Positions 45,521 through 56,798 of a stretch of DNA of 64,000 nt are shown here, in pieces. The notes under the pieces were generated by a model. That model made no database searches. It saw nothing but the letters and a program-made list of their open reading frames with translations, and was not told where the DNA came from. The stretch spans positions 496,001-560,000 of the forward strand of contig BGZK01000092.1 of the NCBI GenBank assembly GCA_005406025.1. The letters run 5' to 3'. Each line of letters starts with the position of its first letter. The first letter of the stretch is position 1. Made by a program: the position numbers and the translations under genes. The DNA comes from Eumeta japonica (lineage: Eukaryota > Arthropoda > Insecta > Lepidoptera > Psychidae).

Positions 45521-45789
45521 TCCATCGGTGATAGTTTTAAGAGCAAACGGTTTTGTTGTTTACTTTTTTTTTACCAAACATTTTACCACCTTTTACCATA
45601 AAGTCGGGCTTTGTTTTTTCGTTTGTTCGTCGTGTGGAGTACGTTCGGACAATTTCGATTAATTTCCTCAAACTGGCGACATTTGGTTGTGACGTAATAT
45701 AATATGATCGTAATTCTAGACAAGAAAGAAACGTAATTGTATTTTAAAACTCAACAAGGATCGTACAAAAATCTAGTTATAGAATAAAA

Positions 45790-45850
45790 ATAAATATAAA
45801 ACCTGCGGCCGGCGAGTCTCGCTCTTTGGCCGACGGGCGCTATAATTATT
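45790..45850. promoter_or_regulatory. Short GC-rich island
   Basis: CCTGCGGCCGGCGAGTCTCG in AT-rich flanks. Confidence 0.25.
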
Positions 45851-46254
45851 GTAACACATCTAATTTATAACAGAAATTTGATTAATTTATACATCTCAGG
45901 TATACAATGTTAATCTATGCATATAATAGAACAGTACACCCGGGTGTGTCTGTACATAGGAGGTGTGTATGAGAAAGAGGACGATAAGAGGAAGCTAATA
46001 TAAGAGAAATAAATGATTTTTTTAATTTTTTGTATCTCTGCCTGTCTGCTCGTGCACATCTTTGAAGTTGCAGAACGACTTTTAATGCAGCTTCCACAGG
46101 TAGATAAGGCTTGGCTCAGAGCATAATATAGAACTTGTTTTATGTTAGTCGGTTAGGTAAAAGTATAAAAAATCCTACATACATAAAAAGATATACTGTA
46201 GTTTTCTCATAGTAATATAGCATATATTTTATTTTGATACTAGCATATTTCCTG

Positions 46255-46460
46255 GCTTTGCACGTATTGGAACCGTGTGCGGTATTAGAATCGAAAGCGG
46301 GACAGTAATAGAATTGAGATTCAGTACCGGGACCGAAATTGAGAACGGGGCCTAGGTCGAAACTGAGTGCCGGATCGGCATTAGAATAAGAGCGTGATCG
46401 GGATCAAAAAACAAGAACAATGATAATACTGGTTCCGGTGTTATTCTTGAGCGGGAACGA
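46255..46460 (-). repeat. Degenerate hexamer array, purine-rich on plus strand
   Basis: ATTGGAACCGTGTGCGGTAT, GTACCGGGACCGAAATTGAG and CGTGATCGGGATCAAAAAAC. The upstream edge carries CCTGGCTTTGCACG, the same kind of repeat edge as near 28905. Confidence 0.6.
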
Positions 46461-46577
46461 CATCGGCTGTGACTAAGGTGTTTCCAATGCAAGATGAGGT
46501 AATGTATATCCTCATGGATGAAGACGCGGAGAGAAAGCTAGTTAATAATATAGTAGAAATTAGTGCTACGTAAAAGT

Positions 46578-46609
46578 GTTTGTGTGTGTGTGTGTGTGTG
46601 TGCGTGTGT
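46578..46609 (+). repeat. (GT)n microsatellite
   Basis: About 15 GT units with one GC interruption. Confidence 0.97.
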
Positions 46610-46944
46610 TCGTTGTCACGAATATGTATTTTCAAATGGATCTGTGTTCGACTAGATAAACGTGTTTACTTAGTTTTAGACACATTCAATGTTAGCTGAT
46701 TGAAGTGGAGGCATATTTGATTCACGACATTCGTTTCCTTACATAAATAATTATATTCAATTTACTGAATGACAACACAGAACTGTAATTGAATACGGGA
46801 CGCGATGTATTGTGCTCGTCTAAAATGTGTTGTGCATACAGATACATATTACTTGATTTGATATATATATATATTTATTTACATTATTATATATTCATTC
46901 TAACAATCAGTTCAGGGCGAGAAACTCAGACCTAAAGCCCCCTT

Positions 46945-47105
46945 GGCTTAGGTTTAGCTATTCGTTTAGTTATTCGTTTATCTATCCCTTGGGTGGTTAG
47001 CGCTATTGAGATACCCGGGACATCCGGGACCCTCAACTTAACGTACTCTCCGAGGTACTGGGCGAATGGTTTAATTTGATTTAAATTGAAAACTCATTAG
47101 CAATT
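46945..47105 (-). repeat. SINE family C, copy 4 (inverted)
   Basis: Reverse complement gives GAGTTTTCAATTTAAATCAA, ACCATTCGCCCAGTACCTCG and GAGAGTACGTTAAGTT, the family body. The end toward the tRNA-like head is diverged. Confidence 0.55.
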
Positions 47106-47689
47106 CGCTTAGGATTTATACCAGGTATAGATTAGAAAATAGTAATTGTATTAGACTTTTTGGTTCAAATTCGATTGCTTCCAAAGAGTTAATACAATTT
47201 TACTACAAAGTTAATGGCTTACGAGAAAAATACAAAAAATCAATATAAAGTACGATAAAAATTCGCATTTAGACTATTTATCTTCGAGGCGGTTAGTAAA
47301 CATAAATTGGCGAAAGGCACTTTTTGGGGAGCAAAATTTCCTTTGTGATTTCTACTTATTGTTAATTGAATATCGTAAGAGGCCACGAAAAATTAAATGA
47401 AGCATTTGTCTTTGGTAAGATTTTTTTAAATATATCTAGAGTAATATTTCGTCAATGAAGAAAATCGTTGTCTCAAACGCAGCACCCAATATACATATAT
47501 ATATATTTGAGTATACATATTAACAAATGTAGATTTTCGACTAGAGTTTCTAGAGCCATCGATTCACCAATCAATTTCACACCAGTTTTTAAGTACATTG
47601 CATCCATTTTTTTTGTAACAAATAAAAACCCTCTCAAATAAATTCTTTTGTGCATTTCATTCATCCATAATGACTTGCACGTATGTTAA
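47106..47689. other. AT-rich non-coding stretch
   Basis: No gene or assignable repeat seen. Confidence 0.4.
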
Positions 47690-47830
47690 TATTAACTCAA
47701 TCCTCTGGCCCGCGCCCCGCCATTAGGCCCTCGCAATTAATGCCCTCTAAGTATTAAAACCCCGACGCAATACGAACTAATAATATTTCGAAAAAGAACA
47801 GCAAGTCAGAATGACTCCACGCTCGGTGCT
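47690..47830. promoter_or_regulatory. Candidate conserved element with homeodomain-type cores
   Basis: GCGCCCCGCCATTAGGCCC, TCGCAATTAATGCCC and AACTAATAATATTTCG: several TAAT/ATTA cores in a GC-richer setting. No frame. Confidence 0.4.
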
Positions 47831-48279
47831 GATGCGATCGCTGGAAGTGCTTTAATTCTTCGTGTAATGATACGTTCAGGTTTTTTCTAATTGACAATAA
47901 ACCGAATGACAGCCAAGCACCGCAAACACCTACCGCGAAATTACATCAGACAACTTGTAGCGTAACTTGACTTACAAGCCATTCTGCATCGTATTTAATT
48001 TTTATCTAACTTTATTTCACGTTCACCTGAAATTTTGTAAAAGATAAACAAATGATAAAACCAAATGTGCATGGCTTAAGCGCTCGTGACATACGTATGT
48101 TATTTAAATTAGAGGCTAATGATAATATATGTGCTTTTCACCAAAAATCCTTTTTTGAAGTTCTTCAAAACTTTCCCGAAGTAACTAATTAAAATTATTA
48201 TACAATAATATTTGTGAATATAAAATGATTACTAATTCCATTAAAAATAACTTTAGAATTAATGAAAACGTTTGAAATT
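47831..48279. other. AT-rich non-coding stretch
   Basis: Nothing identifiable. Confidence 0.4.
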
Positions 48280-48400
48280 AATTAAAAAAAAAAACAAATT
48301 CTAGGACAGATTTGAACCAGGGTATCCTGCGCGCGCGTCTTAAAGCTAAACAGTTGAACTAAATCGTACAGCTGATCCTCGGGCGAAAATAGTTGTTTTA
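48280..48400 (-). repeat. tRNA-like SINE or tRNA pseudogene, polymerase III boxes
   Basis: On the minus strand: an A-box-like TAGTTCAACTGTTTAGC, a GCGCGCGCAGGATACC segment, a B box GGTTCAAATCT, then a T-run that would end transcription. The cloverleaf pairing is poor, so it is not a working tRNA. Confidence 0.55.
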
Positions 48401-48899
48401 TTTTTGATGTTACTACCGTCATCTGTTAGCAATTACAAAAACATAAAACATTCATTTCAATCTCCATTTCAGATATTTAAGCGAAATGACAGTTCAAAAC
48501 ATGAATAACTGCGAGTTAAAAAATTAAATTACAGCTAATCGGTACTACGCTATGCTATGCTAAGCTATGATTTTCAATACAGTTATTCCCAATCGTTTAG
48601 TGATGAGATTGAAAAAGAAATTAAGTTTAAAAGTTAAATAGTTTTTTAGTTATCATGATTACACGAGATTTTCAGGCGACAGTAGAAGCATGTCTACGCT
48701 GGCGCTTAAAGTACGCAATATATTTTAAAAAAATAATAAGATATAGTGAGGGATTTCATACCGTTTGTATGATGTAAGCGTATGAATCTCGGCATAAAGA
48801 TACAATTGAATAAAATTTTCATCCGCTATTTGTAGAATTAAGGATGTGTCCATATTAATTCACACGTGCATACAAACTGCCAAGCCCGCGGGTACATAA
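48401..48899. other. AT-rich non-coding stretch
   Basis: Nothing identifiable. Confidence 0.4.
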
Positions 48900-49200
48900 A
48901 ATGAACTTCTCCGTCTTTTATATCAATCGGTCCCGCTGTCCATCCCTATCGCTCTTCGATTTCTCCAATTTCCAGTAATTCTGATTCCGATCCTCGTACT
49001 GCTCCTGGTTCCGATCCCGCTCATGTGTTTGGTTTTCACCTCGACCCCACACTCAACTCCCATCCTAGACCCATTCTTAACTATAGTCTCAGTCTCAATC
49101 TCGATTCTGATTTTTGTCTTGCGCTTTGACCAAAAATTGTGCTTCCTTTTTACCGTTTTCGATTCTGATTCCGCTAGAGTCTCAATTTGATTTCAATGAA
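48900..49200 (+). repeat. Degenerate hexamer array, longest copy
   Basis: ATTCTGATTCCGATCCTCGT, GCTCCTGGTTCCGATCCCGC, GTCTCAGTCTCAATCTCGAT and GATTCTGATTCCGCTAGAG: clear six-base rhythm over about 300 bp, pyrimidine-rich on plus. Confidence 0.65.
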
Positions 49201-49540
49201 TCGGAGGGAAAATACAAGAACTAAAATTATATGTAGACTCTATTAGTCACGGATAGTGTAAGTTTCACGAAGTGAAAGAATTTTTAGAATCATTTTATGT
49301 GCTTGAACCCGAGGACAGCTCATAATAGTCTATTTTATTTACAAATAATATAATTTGTTATTAATGAAAAAGTTTTAAGATTCAGTTAGTAATTTTGTTC
49401 AGTAGTATAAATACACGAACGAAATCGGGAACATATACTAGTATTTTTTTTATTAGGGTGCGCACGCCATATGTCACCCAAGTTTCATAGCAATCAGATG
49501 AAATAATTATATGTACATGTTATATTTATATGTATATATC

Positions 49541-49542
<2 letters not shown>

Positions 49543-49599
<57 letters not shown>
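49543..49599. repeat. (TA)n microsatellite
   Basis: About 28 TA units. Confidence 0.98.
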
Positions 49600-49602
<3 letters not shown>

Positions 49603-49789
49603 CTCGTATTTGTGTGTGCTAGAGCTAGTAAGATAATAAGAAATGAGGATGTGACGTCATTATTTTTATTAACAATTGATATTGCCCAAATCACTATACC
49701 ACCACATTCACCGTTCGCCGAAAACAAAACCTATAACATTTGTTATAAATACCTACTGGAGCACGTCTAAAAGTGAACACAGGACGTGT

Positions 49790-49882
49790 ATAATCGACCG
49801 ATCGATGGTCGCGGCGCAAGCGCAGAGCGGACGATGCCAGCCGATTGCGATCTCGCGGCCGGCGGACGCGCATCAATGTAAT
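49790..49882. promoter_or_regulatory. GC-rich island
   Basis: CGACCGATCGATGGTCGCGG and TCGCGGCCGGCGGACGCG. Overlapping frames on both strands are artefacts. Confidence 0.3.
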
Positions 49883-50659
49883 CTATAGGCATTGGCATCT
49901 AGGAGAAAGTCAAGTCTTAGGAAGACAGGAAATTTAGGTCTATGAACTTCTCGAAGAAGATTAAACTTCAACACGTTAACACGTTTCGTAGAATACTTCC
50001 GTTTACGATGTTCTTCGTTATCAAATTTTGCAATGGCAAAATGTCTTTGTGGATTTTGTTTCAAAAAAAATATTAGAAGACACGAACATACTATAGTTTA
50101 ACACTTAAATAAAAGTTATCTTTGTTCGAAAGCTCAATTAAAAAAATAAAAACTGTGCAGTAGGAGAAGAAGCTTAAAAGTTAGCATCTCTGCATGCTCA
50201 CATACTCATTGTGAGAACAACTCGAGAATATCAAAACGTTGAAACCTTCAAAGACGTGTGAAGTTCCTAACATGTGCGAATCCATTGTGAGAACAATGTT
50301 CTAATCGGCGACTCTTTTTAAAAGCCCCAAAAGTTGAGACCACCGATTGAAGTTAGCAACGAGTCTTAAACGTGGTGCAATTAGAAAGAAGGCAGACAAG
50401 AAGAGTTTCCCGATATTACAAAAATAGTATGATTGCTTATGCAAACGCACGATATTCACAACGGATTTTGAATTACACAATTGCCTAACAAGCAATCACC
50501 GAATACTTTAGTGTTAAGAATATAAGCATACTTGACATATTATTTCAGTGTTCAATTGTTTTAAATAATATGTTTTGTTAATTTTTTAAAAACTAAGATC
50601 GTTTATAAACATAACTTAAAACATAAAACGCGATGTATGCGGTGAAATTTTATTAGGTG
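49883..50659. other. AT-rich non-coding stretch
   Basis: CATTGTGAGAACAA occurs at about 50207 and 50283 with similar text after it, a diverged local duplication. No gene. Confidence 0.4.
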
Positions 50660-50750
50660 TCTATGGTCACGGGCCGACCATACAGAATCGTTCAAAGCGT
50701 CGTGAATGCGGCGCGAGCGCACGCCTCCGATATTAAGGTTTAAGGTCGTT
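50660..50750. promoter_or_regulatory. Short GC-rich island
   Basis: TCACGGGCCGACCATACAG and GCGGCGCGAGCGCACGCC between AT-rich flanks. Confidence 0.3.
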
Positions 50751-51504
50751 TATGGCAGTATTAAAAAAAATAACTTACTGCGAGAAATTAGGTCAGCTGT
50801 TTCGAAAGCTGTAAAATAATCGATAATGTTTCTCAGAAGAAATACAAAATGTTAGTGCATGGTTACTATAAGATTTAGCTAATTAGAGCCTACATGGTTG
50901 CCTAAAGCAAATATGTTTTATTAAAGGGGGGTAATTCAGTAGAAGTCAAATTCAATGATAATCTGTGATTTCTTTATTATTGCATTACCATATGAAATTA
51001 ATTATTAAAACAATCATCTTACAAAGTGCCTTGATATCTACCACCTAATTAATGTAAATTGGGTCATAATTCCAATATTATGGCTATGGACTTGAAAATA
51101 ACTATAGAGAGTATTGCTCGGCAACAGCTCGAGCATTATATGACGCGGGCCGAGTGCCTGCGAGTGAACGGAGGACGCTATTAATACGAAAGTGTGTTTG
51201 TTAGTTTGTTCTTCTTTGACGCAGTAACAGAGCAACGAATCCATGTAGTTTTAGCAGAGCGATATTTTACTATCTACGGGATGACATAAGCCGTCTTTTC
51301 TCCAAGAAATCATGCATGGCCTCCGTGGAAGAGTAATTGTATGTAGCTCTGCAATCGGAATGTCCTTTGACACCGGTTGACCATATTTGTCTATGATTTT
51401 GTCAATGCTTTTTGTTTTGTCAAAATACATAGTTCTATTGGAATTCAAACTTAGCCCGATTTCAATAGTATTCTACTCGAGCTGGGTGCACGATCGATAT
51501 GGTT
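50751..51504. other. Non-coding stretch
   Basis: No gene. 51100-51470 has minus frames of 65-68 codons without motifs. Confidence 0.35.
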
Positions 51505-51625
51505 AATGATCGCCATTGATAGCAGAATCGGAACTAAATCCAGCGCGGGATAGAAATCAGAAATCGGGGTCGAAACCGAAATCAAGACTGCAATTGAAAT
51601 TGGGACCGGTACCAGGATCGTAGCA
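51505..51625 (-). repeat. Degenerate hexamer array, purine-rich on plus strand
   Basis: AATCGGAACTAAATCCAGCG, ATCGGGGTCGAAACCGAAAT and TTGGGACCGGTACCAGGATC: same rhythm as 46255-46460. Confidence 0.6.
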
Positions 51626-53139
51626 CACAGTAGAACAACTAGAAAAAGGCATTATTTGCCACAAAAGGTAAAAGGATTCATTCTATATCCATGCGGACCG
51701 AATCGCGTACGAAAACTCGTTCATATTGACATGGTACATTCTAAATCACGATTCGCTACTTCTGATCTAAAATATCTATTTGACAGTCAATTTTCCCGAT
51801 TGTGATTCTTATTGAGCAGGAATGGATAATGCACTTTCAACTTTTATTTTTGTGAATTATAACAAGTATTATACACAAATATAAAAGTTTTTTCTGTCAA
51901 CGGTACTTCGGTGTAGTTTGTCACTTCTCGGACAATAAATTTTTGTTGGTAGAAATTCAAATGATAATTGAATTCATACAACGAAAGACCAGCCGATAAA
52001 CAACATTATAGGATGAAGGTGAACATTATAAAGGAAAAACGACTATCATTTTAAATCCATGTTATGTACAAATAAATGATGAGAATCGCTTAATTTTAAT
52101 GTCGATATTATTGAAAACCATTAATTAAAGAAAATGTCACGCACTGCGTGCACATTTATAATCTGTATTAAACTAAAAGAAAAAAAACTACAGCTATATA
52201 CAAAATAAAACTGTAGAACCAGCTTGTCTTACAATTGAATGTAGCTACCAAAACCTGATCGGGGGCGGTGCAGGAAAACAATGAGTATTTTCAAAATGTT
52301 CGTCTGTCTATTCTTCATTTGAAGACACTAGTTTCGAAAACTAGTAAATGAATTTTTATAGAATTTATATAGAAAAATATTGTTGAGCTTGAAACAATGT
52401 TTAGAGTCTATTTCATCGAAACCGGACGATGAGAAGAAAATCTGAAATCACAAACGTACATACGAAGTCGGAGACACAGCTAGTCCATACATATTATGAA
52501 TATTACATCCCTTTGTCCGTCTGTCTATCTGTCTGTGCCTATGAATGCGGCCGTTTGTCTCCTTATAGTTCCAAAAGATATTGGTTCGATTTATGTGATC
52601 CGTTTTTTATTATAGAAGCACCGTACCCGACCAGATCTTAACCTACATTTATTTACAATGTTAAACAAGGGGTAACAATTCTAGGGCATCATGACAGTAA
52701 AGAAAACGTGTCGCGACGCGAGCCCCCTAGGCAGCTGTATTAACAGCAAATTTCGTATTAGGATGTGTGACTATAGCAACGTATACATAAAATGATGACA
52801 TCATACGCTACAAAGGACGTTAAAATTTTATGTAAACAGGCTTGCAAGTGTTAAATTCTTCTTTACTTTTTCCCATATAGGAAATGAATAAATATTTTAT
52901 ATCCTACTTAGATAAAAATGTACAAAAAATGAAAACTTTAACAAAATTTAATTTTTCAGTTTAAATATCATTTTGTTCTGGTGATACAAACTTTCTTTGT
53001 TTTTTTTTGTCTTTTCATATTTTTTATTAAATTTGAATGAGATCTGATTTTTAAATTTGTGACAGCGTTATAATTTTGTTTTTCCGTTTTTATAATTGTA
53101 AAATTTTATGAATTATAATCGCAAGTCATCGTTGATATT
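51626..53139. other. AT-rich non-coding stretch with a repeat fragment
   Basis: 52480-52640 (TTTGTCCGTCTGTCTATCTG, CTTATAGTTCCAAAAGATAT) is a common insect repeat type. An 8-bp-arm hairpin ACTAGTTT/AAACTAGT lies near 52330. Otherwise nothing. Confidence 0.4.
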
Positions 53140-53290
53140 TCAATCGTGCCGTCGGCGGCCGGCGCGCCCGCCGTCTCCGCCGACCGCGTGTCGATTGTAA
53201 TCGCCCTCCAGTACGAATTTATCTGGCACGATATCGCCGGCCCGCGCCGCGTGCGCCGGCGCAGTTTTTATGAGCCAGCTTTCTTTGATA
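53140..53290. promoter_or_regulatory. GC-rich island, candidate conserved element
   Basis: GTCGGCGGCCGGCGCGCCCG and CCGGCCCGCGCCGCGTGCGC. A 107-codon plus frame starts here and runs into AT-rich DNA without a domain. Confidence 0.4.
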
Positions 53291-54059
53291 GAGAGAGTGG
53301 CGAGATTGTTTCGTTTCCGAGTTGTTCTTCGTACACCAGCTGTGTCCGCTGCACCTTCGCTCGGTTCAGTCGAGAGCTTTTATCTATCCGCAAAAATAAA
53401 TTGGAAAACTACAACCGAATTAGTTCAGATATATTTAACTCAACTTTAACTTTTCCCTCGATTTCGTAGGATAGTTATAAAAATATTAGCACACAATTTC
53501 GTAATATGTCGTTGAAAATGTGATAAAAGTATTCAATGATATTAAGCTAAACTTGAAATAACTTACTATATTTTAATGGAAAAAATTAATGAATAATTAA
53601 ACTTTTTTTCTTTTCAACTTAAAAGTATAAACTTTTTCGCATTACATTAAATTTCATGAAATTAATACATTAACACATTTCTAGTTTTTTACATTTTCAA
53701 TGTAAAAAGTAACGTTCATTTTAAAATTACAATATAAAATATTTTAAAATACGTTCAAATTTTCTTTTCATGTAAATGTTGTTTAATCTTCGTATATTAT
53801 ATTAGCTTCTTCCCACAAAAAACAAAACGTTAAATCGCAACTATATGTAAACATGTAAACAATCAAACCAGTAGTATACACATTTTTTGGAAAAGCGACA
53901 TCAACATTTATATAATATAGATTCTGACTAATTAACGATTTTACGACGAAGGCTTAAAAAATCCGTTACATAAACTTCACTACACCGTCCGTAACTGGTC
54001 TCAAGAGCATTCAACACACGAAACGACTAAAATAATATCAACGTAAGCCGAGTTCATCT
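53291..54059. other. AT-rich non-coding stretch
   Basis: Nothing identifiable. Confidence 0.4.
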
Positions 54060-54250
54060 TCTACTTTTCTAAGTCCACGTATTGGAGGCTGCGGCCCGGC
54101 GAGCCGCCGTCGCCCCGCCGCGCGCCGCGGCCGCATAAATCATGGCTTAAGTATAGACTTAGAGCGATTTCGAAGTCGTCGGACGACCCCGGGACCCCGA
54201 GGACGGCCGGGGCGCGTAGGAAAAGCCGTGAGACAGGACAGCCTTGCATG
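54060..54250. promoter_or_regulatory. GC-rich island, candidate conserved element
   Basis: GCGGCCCGGCGAGCCGCCGT, GCATAAATCATGGCTTAAGT and CCGGGACCCCGAGGACGGCC. The AT-rich core inside a CG-dense frame resembles the 3530 and 63290 islands. Confidence 0.4.
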
Positions 54251-54499
54251 GCTTTATAGGTAGATCTATTTTGTTTTATTAAATTTATTTAAAACAATAA
54301 TTGAAATCTACGAAGCAAGTAAATGTAAAATCAAAATACCTTACCGCAAGGATTACTTTTACAATCCCTTCTAGTTGACTGGTCTGGCTGATTTAGTTCA
54401 AGAACCGAATGTCACCATTATCACTTGATAATAATATAAACTCACGCCCATTTTCCAGAAAAGTAGACAGGAACTATAAATTTCCACATAACACGATAT

Positions 54500-54930
54500 T
54501 TGCATATCACTCTGAAAATTGCAGAAATTATGTCCCACCTCCCCTCTATTTTATTAACAGTACGTCCTAAAAATATGAAAAAAGTAGCGAAGATTAATAA
54601 ATGTTTTCAATAAAAATTATTGAACATGGTCAGATATACTATTTTTTGGTTATTGCCGAAAAACTGCGCTTCTCAACAAAAGGACGTAAGTGCCATGAAG
54701 ATACGCTCTTTTGCTGTTGTCCATTAGTATACACTGGTTTCGACACACCTACTTGATTTTCTAGTTATAGGCGACTAAAATGCTTATAACTATTCTATGC
54801 GGGAAACATGGAAACAGTGTAACAATGTATTTTTTCATCTGTATTTAATTTCTTTGTAATAATGTCTTCGGTACCCCATAATGAGCATGGACCGACAAGC
54901 TCTTGGCCAGTTTTTAAATTAAAATTCAGA
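54500..54930 (+). repeat. Dispersed repeat family G, copy 2
   Basis: ACGTAAGTGCCATGAAGATA, GACACACCTACTTGATTTTC, GGAAACATGGAAACA and TCTTCGGTACCCCATAATGA all recur in order at 61740-62130. The frames here are by-products. Confidence 0.75.
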
Positions 54931-55298
54931 GAAGGTTTGAGACGGTTAGTCGAGCGATATATATATCTGAGCTCGAGTGCTGTCATTATTTTTTTCAATC
55001 AGTGCATTCACAATCCAAATGCAAACAATCAAAAGCATTTAATGGTTCTGTACTGGATAGTGTCGATGAATATACCCCTTCCGCTTTTTTATAAGCTTGC
55101 TTGTCATACCTTCTCAATCCCCAAACCCCGATACAAATTTCGTCACAATATTGAATAAAAAATATATGTGCTATCGAGATCTTTTTTTGCAAAACAGTTG
55201 TGAGGACACTATTATATTCCTGTACTTTCTATATTATTGACAGCTTAGAGCTTTATTCTTTTATATAGACTAATTTTGGTTGGATAAATTGGTAAAGA

Positions 55299-55306
55299 AA
55301 TTCACT
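55299..55306. repeat. Probable target-site duplication, left copy (AATTCACT)
   Basis: Six of eight bases match AAGCCACT at 56791-56798. Confidence 0.5.
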
Positions 55307-55368
55307 CAGGTTCGGATTGGGCTTGAAGGGCCCGGGTGGTATTATGAATTTAAGGGCCCCCAGAAGCT

Positions 55369-55381
55369 TTCGATAAGGGTA
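55369..55381. repeat. LINE target-site duplication, left copy (TTCGATAAGGGTA)
   Basis: Exact 13-base match to 56212-56224. Confidence 0.85.
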
Positions 55382-56211
55382 CAATCTTACCACCTTTCAT
55401 GGCTCCTCTGACATGTTGTCATATGGATCAAATCGCAGAAGCGTCGCGAGACACCGACAAATCTAATCCCGCAGCTCATCGTGATTCTCACAAGTTGTTA
55501 TATATCTCTGTACCATTTCTCTTTTGACAACTCTCCTTAATAGGGCTTGACACCACAGCAACAAACTTTTTCACCTAGCAGTTCTCTTCCTTTTTCTTAC
55601 TTCACTTCACAGTCCACCGCGCAATCTGTACCAGGCACGCGCAAATTCTCTATAGTTGCAAAAGTTCACTCGAGAATCGACGAGATCCGCATAGTAGACC
55701 AAACCTGTTTGCAGCACTTCCAAACCGCCTATCATTTCGGCCCTAATGTCGTCATACAGAGGGCATGCCCATAGAACGTGATGCATTTCATCTGTCTGTC
55801 CGCACATACACATGCTGGTCTTATTCAAACACATCCCATGCATTCGCCTTCTGATGCACACATGCGCCGTAAGCAGCTGAGAAGTTACATAGTCCGGTTC
55901 GACTCAGTCAGAACTGAGTCGAACCGACACATCCGGGAAAGTAGCAATATAGCTCCCTTCCATGCAACACCTCGTCCCATCCCTTCTGCCCTAGCTCGAC
56001 CGTTTTATCCTTTACACACCGCCTAAGCACCCTAATCTCGGTCCTAGTGAGATTTTCACGTTCGGCGTCTACTCTACCCGCTTCGCCACTTCGTCTAGTC
56101 ACTTCGTAGTTTGCCGGTAACACACCGGCCAAGACCGGTAGTGCCGCCGTACTAGACGTAAAGTAAGTCCTAGTCAATATTCTCAGGGCTGGTCTTTCTG
56201 TCGATCTACCC
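55382..56211 (-). mobile_element. 5'-truncated R1-like non-LTR retrotransposon
   Basis: Minus strand, 830 bp between exact 13-base repeats. It keeps only the C-terminal end of ORF2 and a 3' UTR. Frame 56177-55908 has the LTRTYFTSSTAALPVLAGV segment and a GRELYCYFPG reading. Frame 55861-55607 has the CCHC-type zinc motif (CMCG..HHVLWAC) followed by PLYDDIR and a REFARAW segment. The two are joined by a one-base frameshift near 55935 (extra G) and a stop near 55910. The arrangement HVLW-C then RxFARxW is typical of R1-clade (TRAS/SART/R1) elements. There is no poly-A at the 3' end. Dead copy. Confidence 0.75.
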
Positions 56212-56224
56212 TTCGATAAGGGTA
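56212..56224. repeat. LINE target-site duplication, right copy
   Basis: Exact match to 55369-55381. Confidence 0.85.
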
Positions 56225-56239
56225 AATGAGATATAAAAT

Positions 56240-56660
56240 TTTAGTGGTAAAAACATACGCGAATGTCACAAAGCAGATCAAAGTAGGTTGATCCGTTCAA
56301 AAGTTGTCGCTGTCCAAAAATTTGAAAAAAAGTGCTTCTTAAAAATAACTTTTCAACTTTTTGACATTTTGTTTTTAATATATCTATAATTTCATACATC
56401 GAAAAATGTACCTCCAAATCAGTTATTTCGCTTAAAAGGCTTCTAAAAAAATTAAAACACATTTTCTTAAAATTACTTTCAAATTTGTTGATATAACAGT
56501 AATTTTGAAAAAATTGGTAAATAGTGTTATTCAATAACAAAAAAAGGTGCGTCACAATTTTCGAGTTCAATAATGTACAAGAGAGTCATATCTAATAGTT
56601 AAATAGCGGGAAGTTTCAGGGAAGGCTTTGTAGTCAACCGTTTTTCAAATTTATCTGTTT
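56240..56660 (+). repeat. Third relative of the 37180/41370 module
   Basis: AGCGGGAAGTTTCAGGGAAG and GCTTTGTAGTCAACCGTTTTT correspond to GCGGGAAGTTGCAGAGATGG and CCTTTAGGGTCAACCCTTTT at 42229. The preceding AT-rich part is similar in texture but hard to align by eye. Confidence 0.5.
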
Positions 56661-56790
56661 CAGATCTCTCTAAGTATGAATGAACTATTTTATATATAGG
56701 TCGTAAACCTGAGAGTATGTGTGGTCGGGGCCGCGCAGGCTAGAGCCGGCTGGCAAACGCCACCTCGACTCTATGACAAGTCCGACCCTG

Positions 56791-56798
56791 AAGCCACT
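56791..56798. repeat. Probable target-site duplication, right copy (AAGCCACT)
   Basis: See 55299-55306. Confidence 0.5.

Larger units (their letters stand above)
55307..56790. mobile_element. Old hAT-like non-autonomous element, with a LINE inserted
   Basis: The left end CAGGTTCGGATTGG and, inverted, the right end CAGGGTCGGACTTG match at 12 of 14 positions and have the CAGGGTCGGACT form common in insect hAT elements. An imperfect 8-bp duplication flanks them. Without the LINE the element is about 640 bp and has no transposase. Its inner part, 56240-56660, resembles the modules at 37180 and 41370. Confidence 0.6.

Noticed and set aside
48280..48400. Functional tRNA gene on the minus strand
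   Set aside because: A and B boxes are present but acceptor and anticodon stems do not pair well, so it is listed as a SINE or pseudogene instead.
55895..55926. 14-bp-arm hairpin CGGTTCGACTCAGT as another template-switch palindrome
   Set aside because: It lies inside the R1-like coding sequence at the position where the reading frame is continuous with the family, so it appears to be original element sequence rather than a new insertion.
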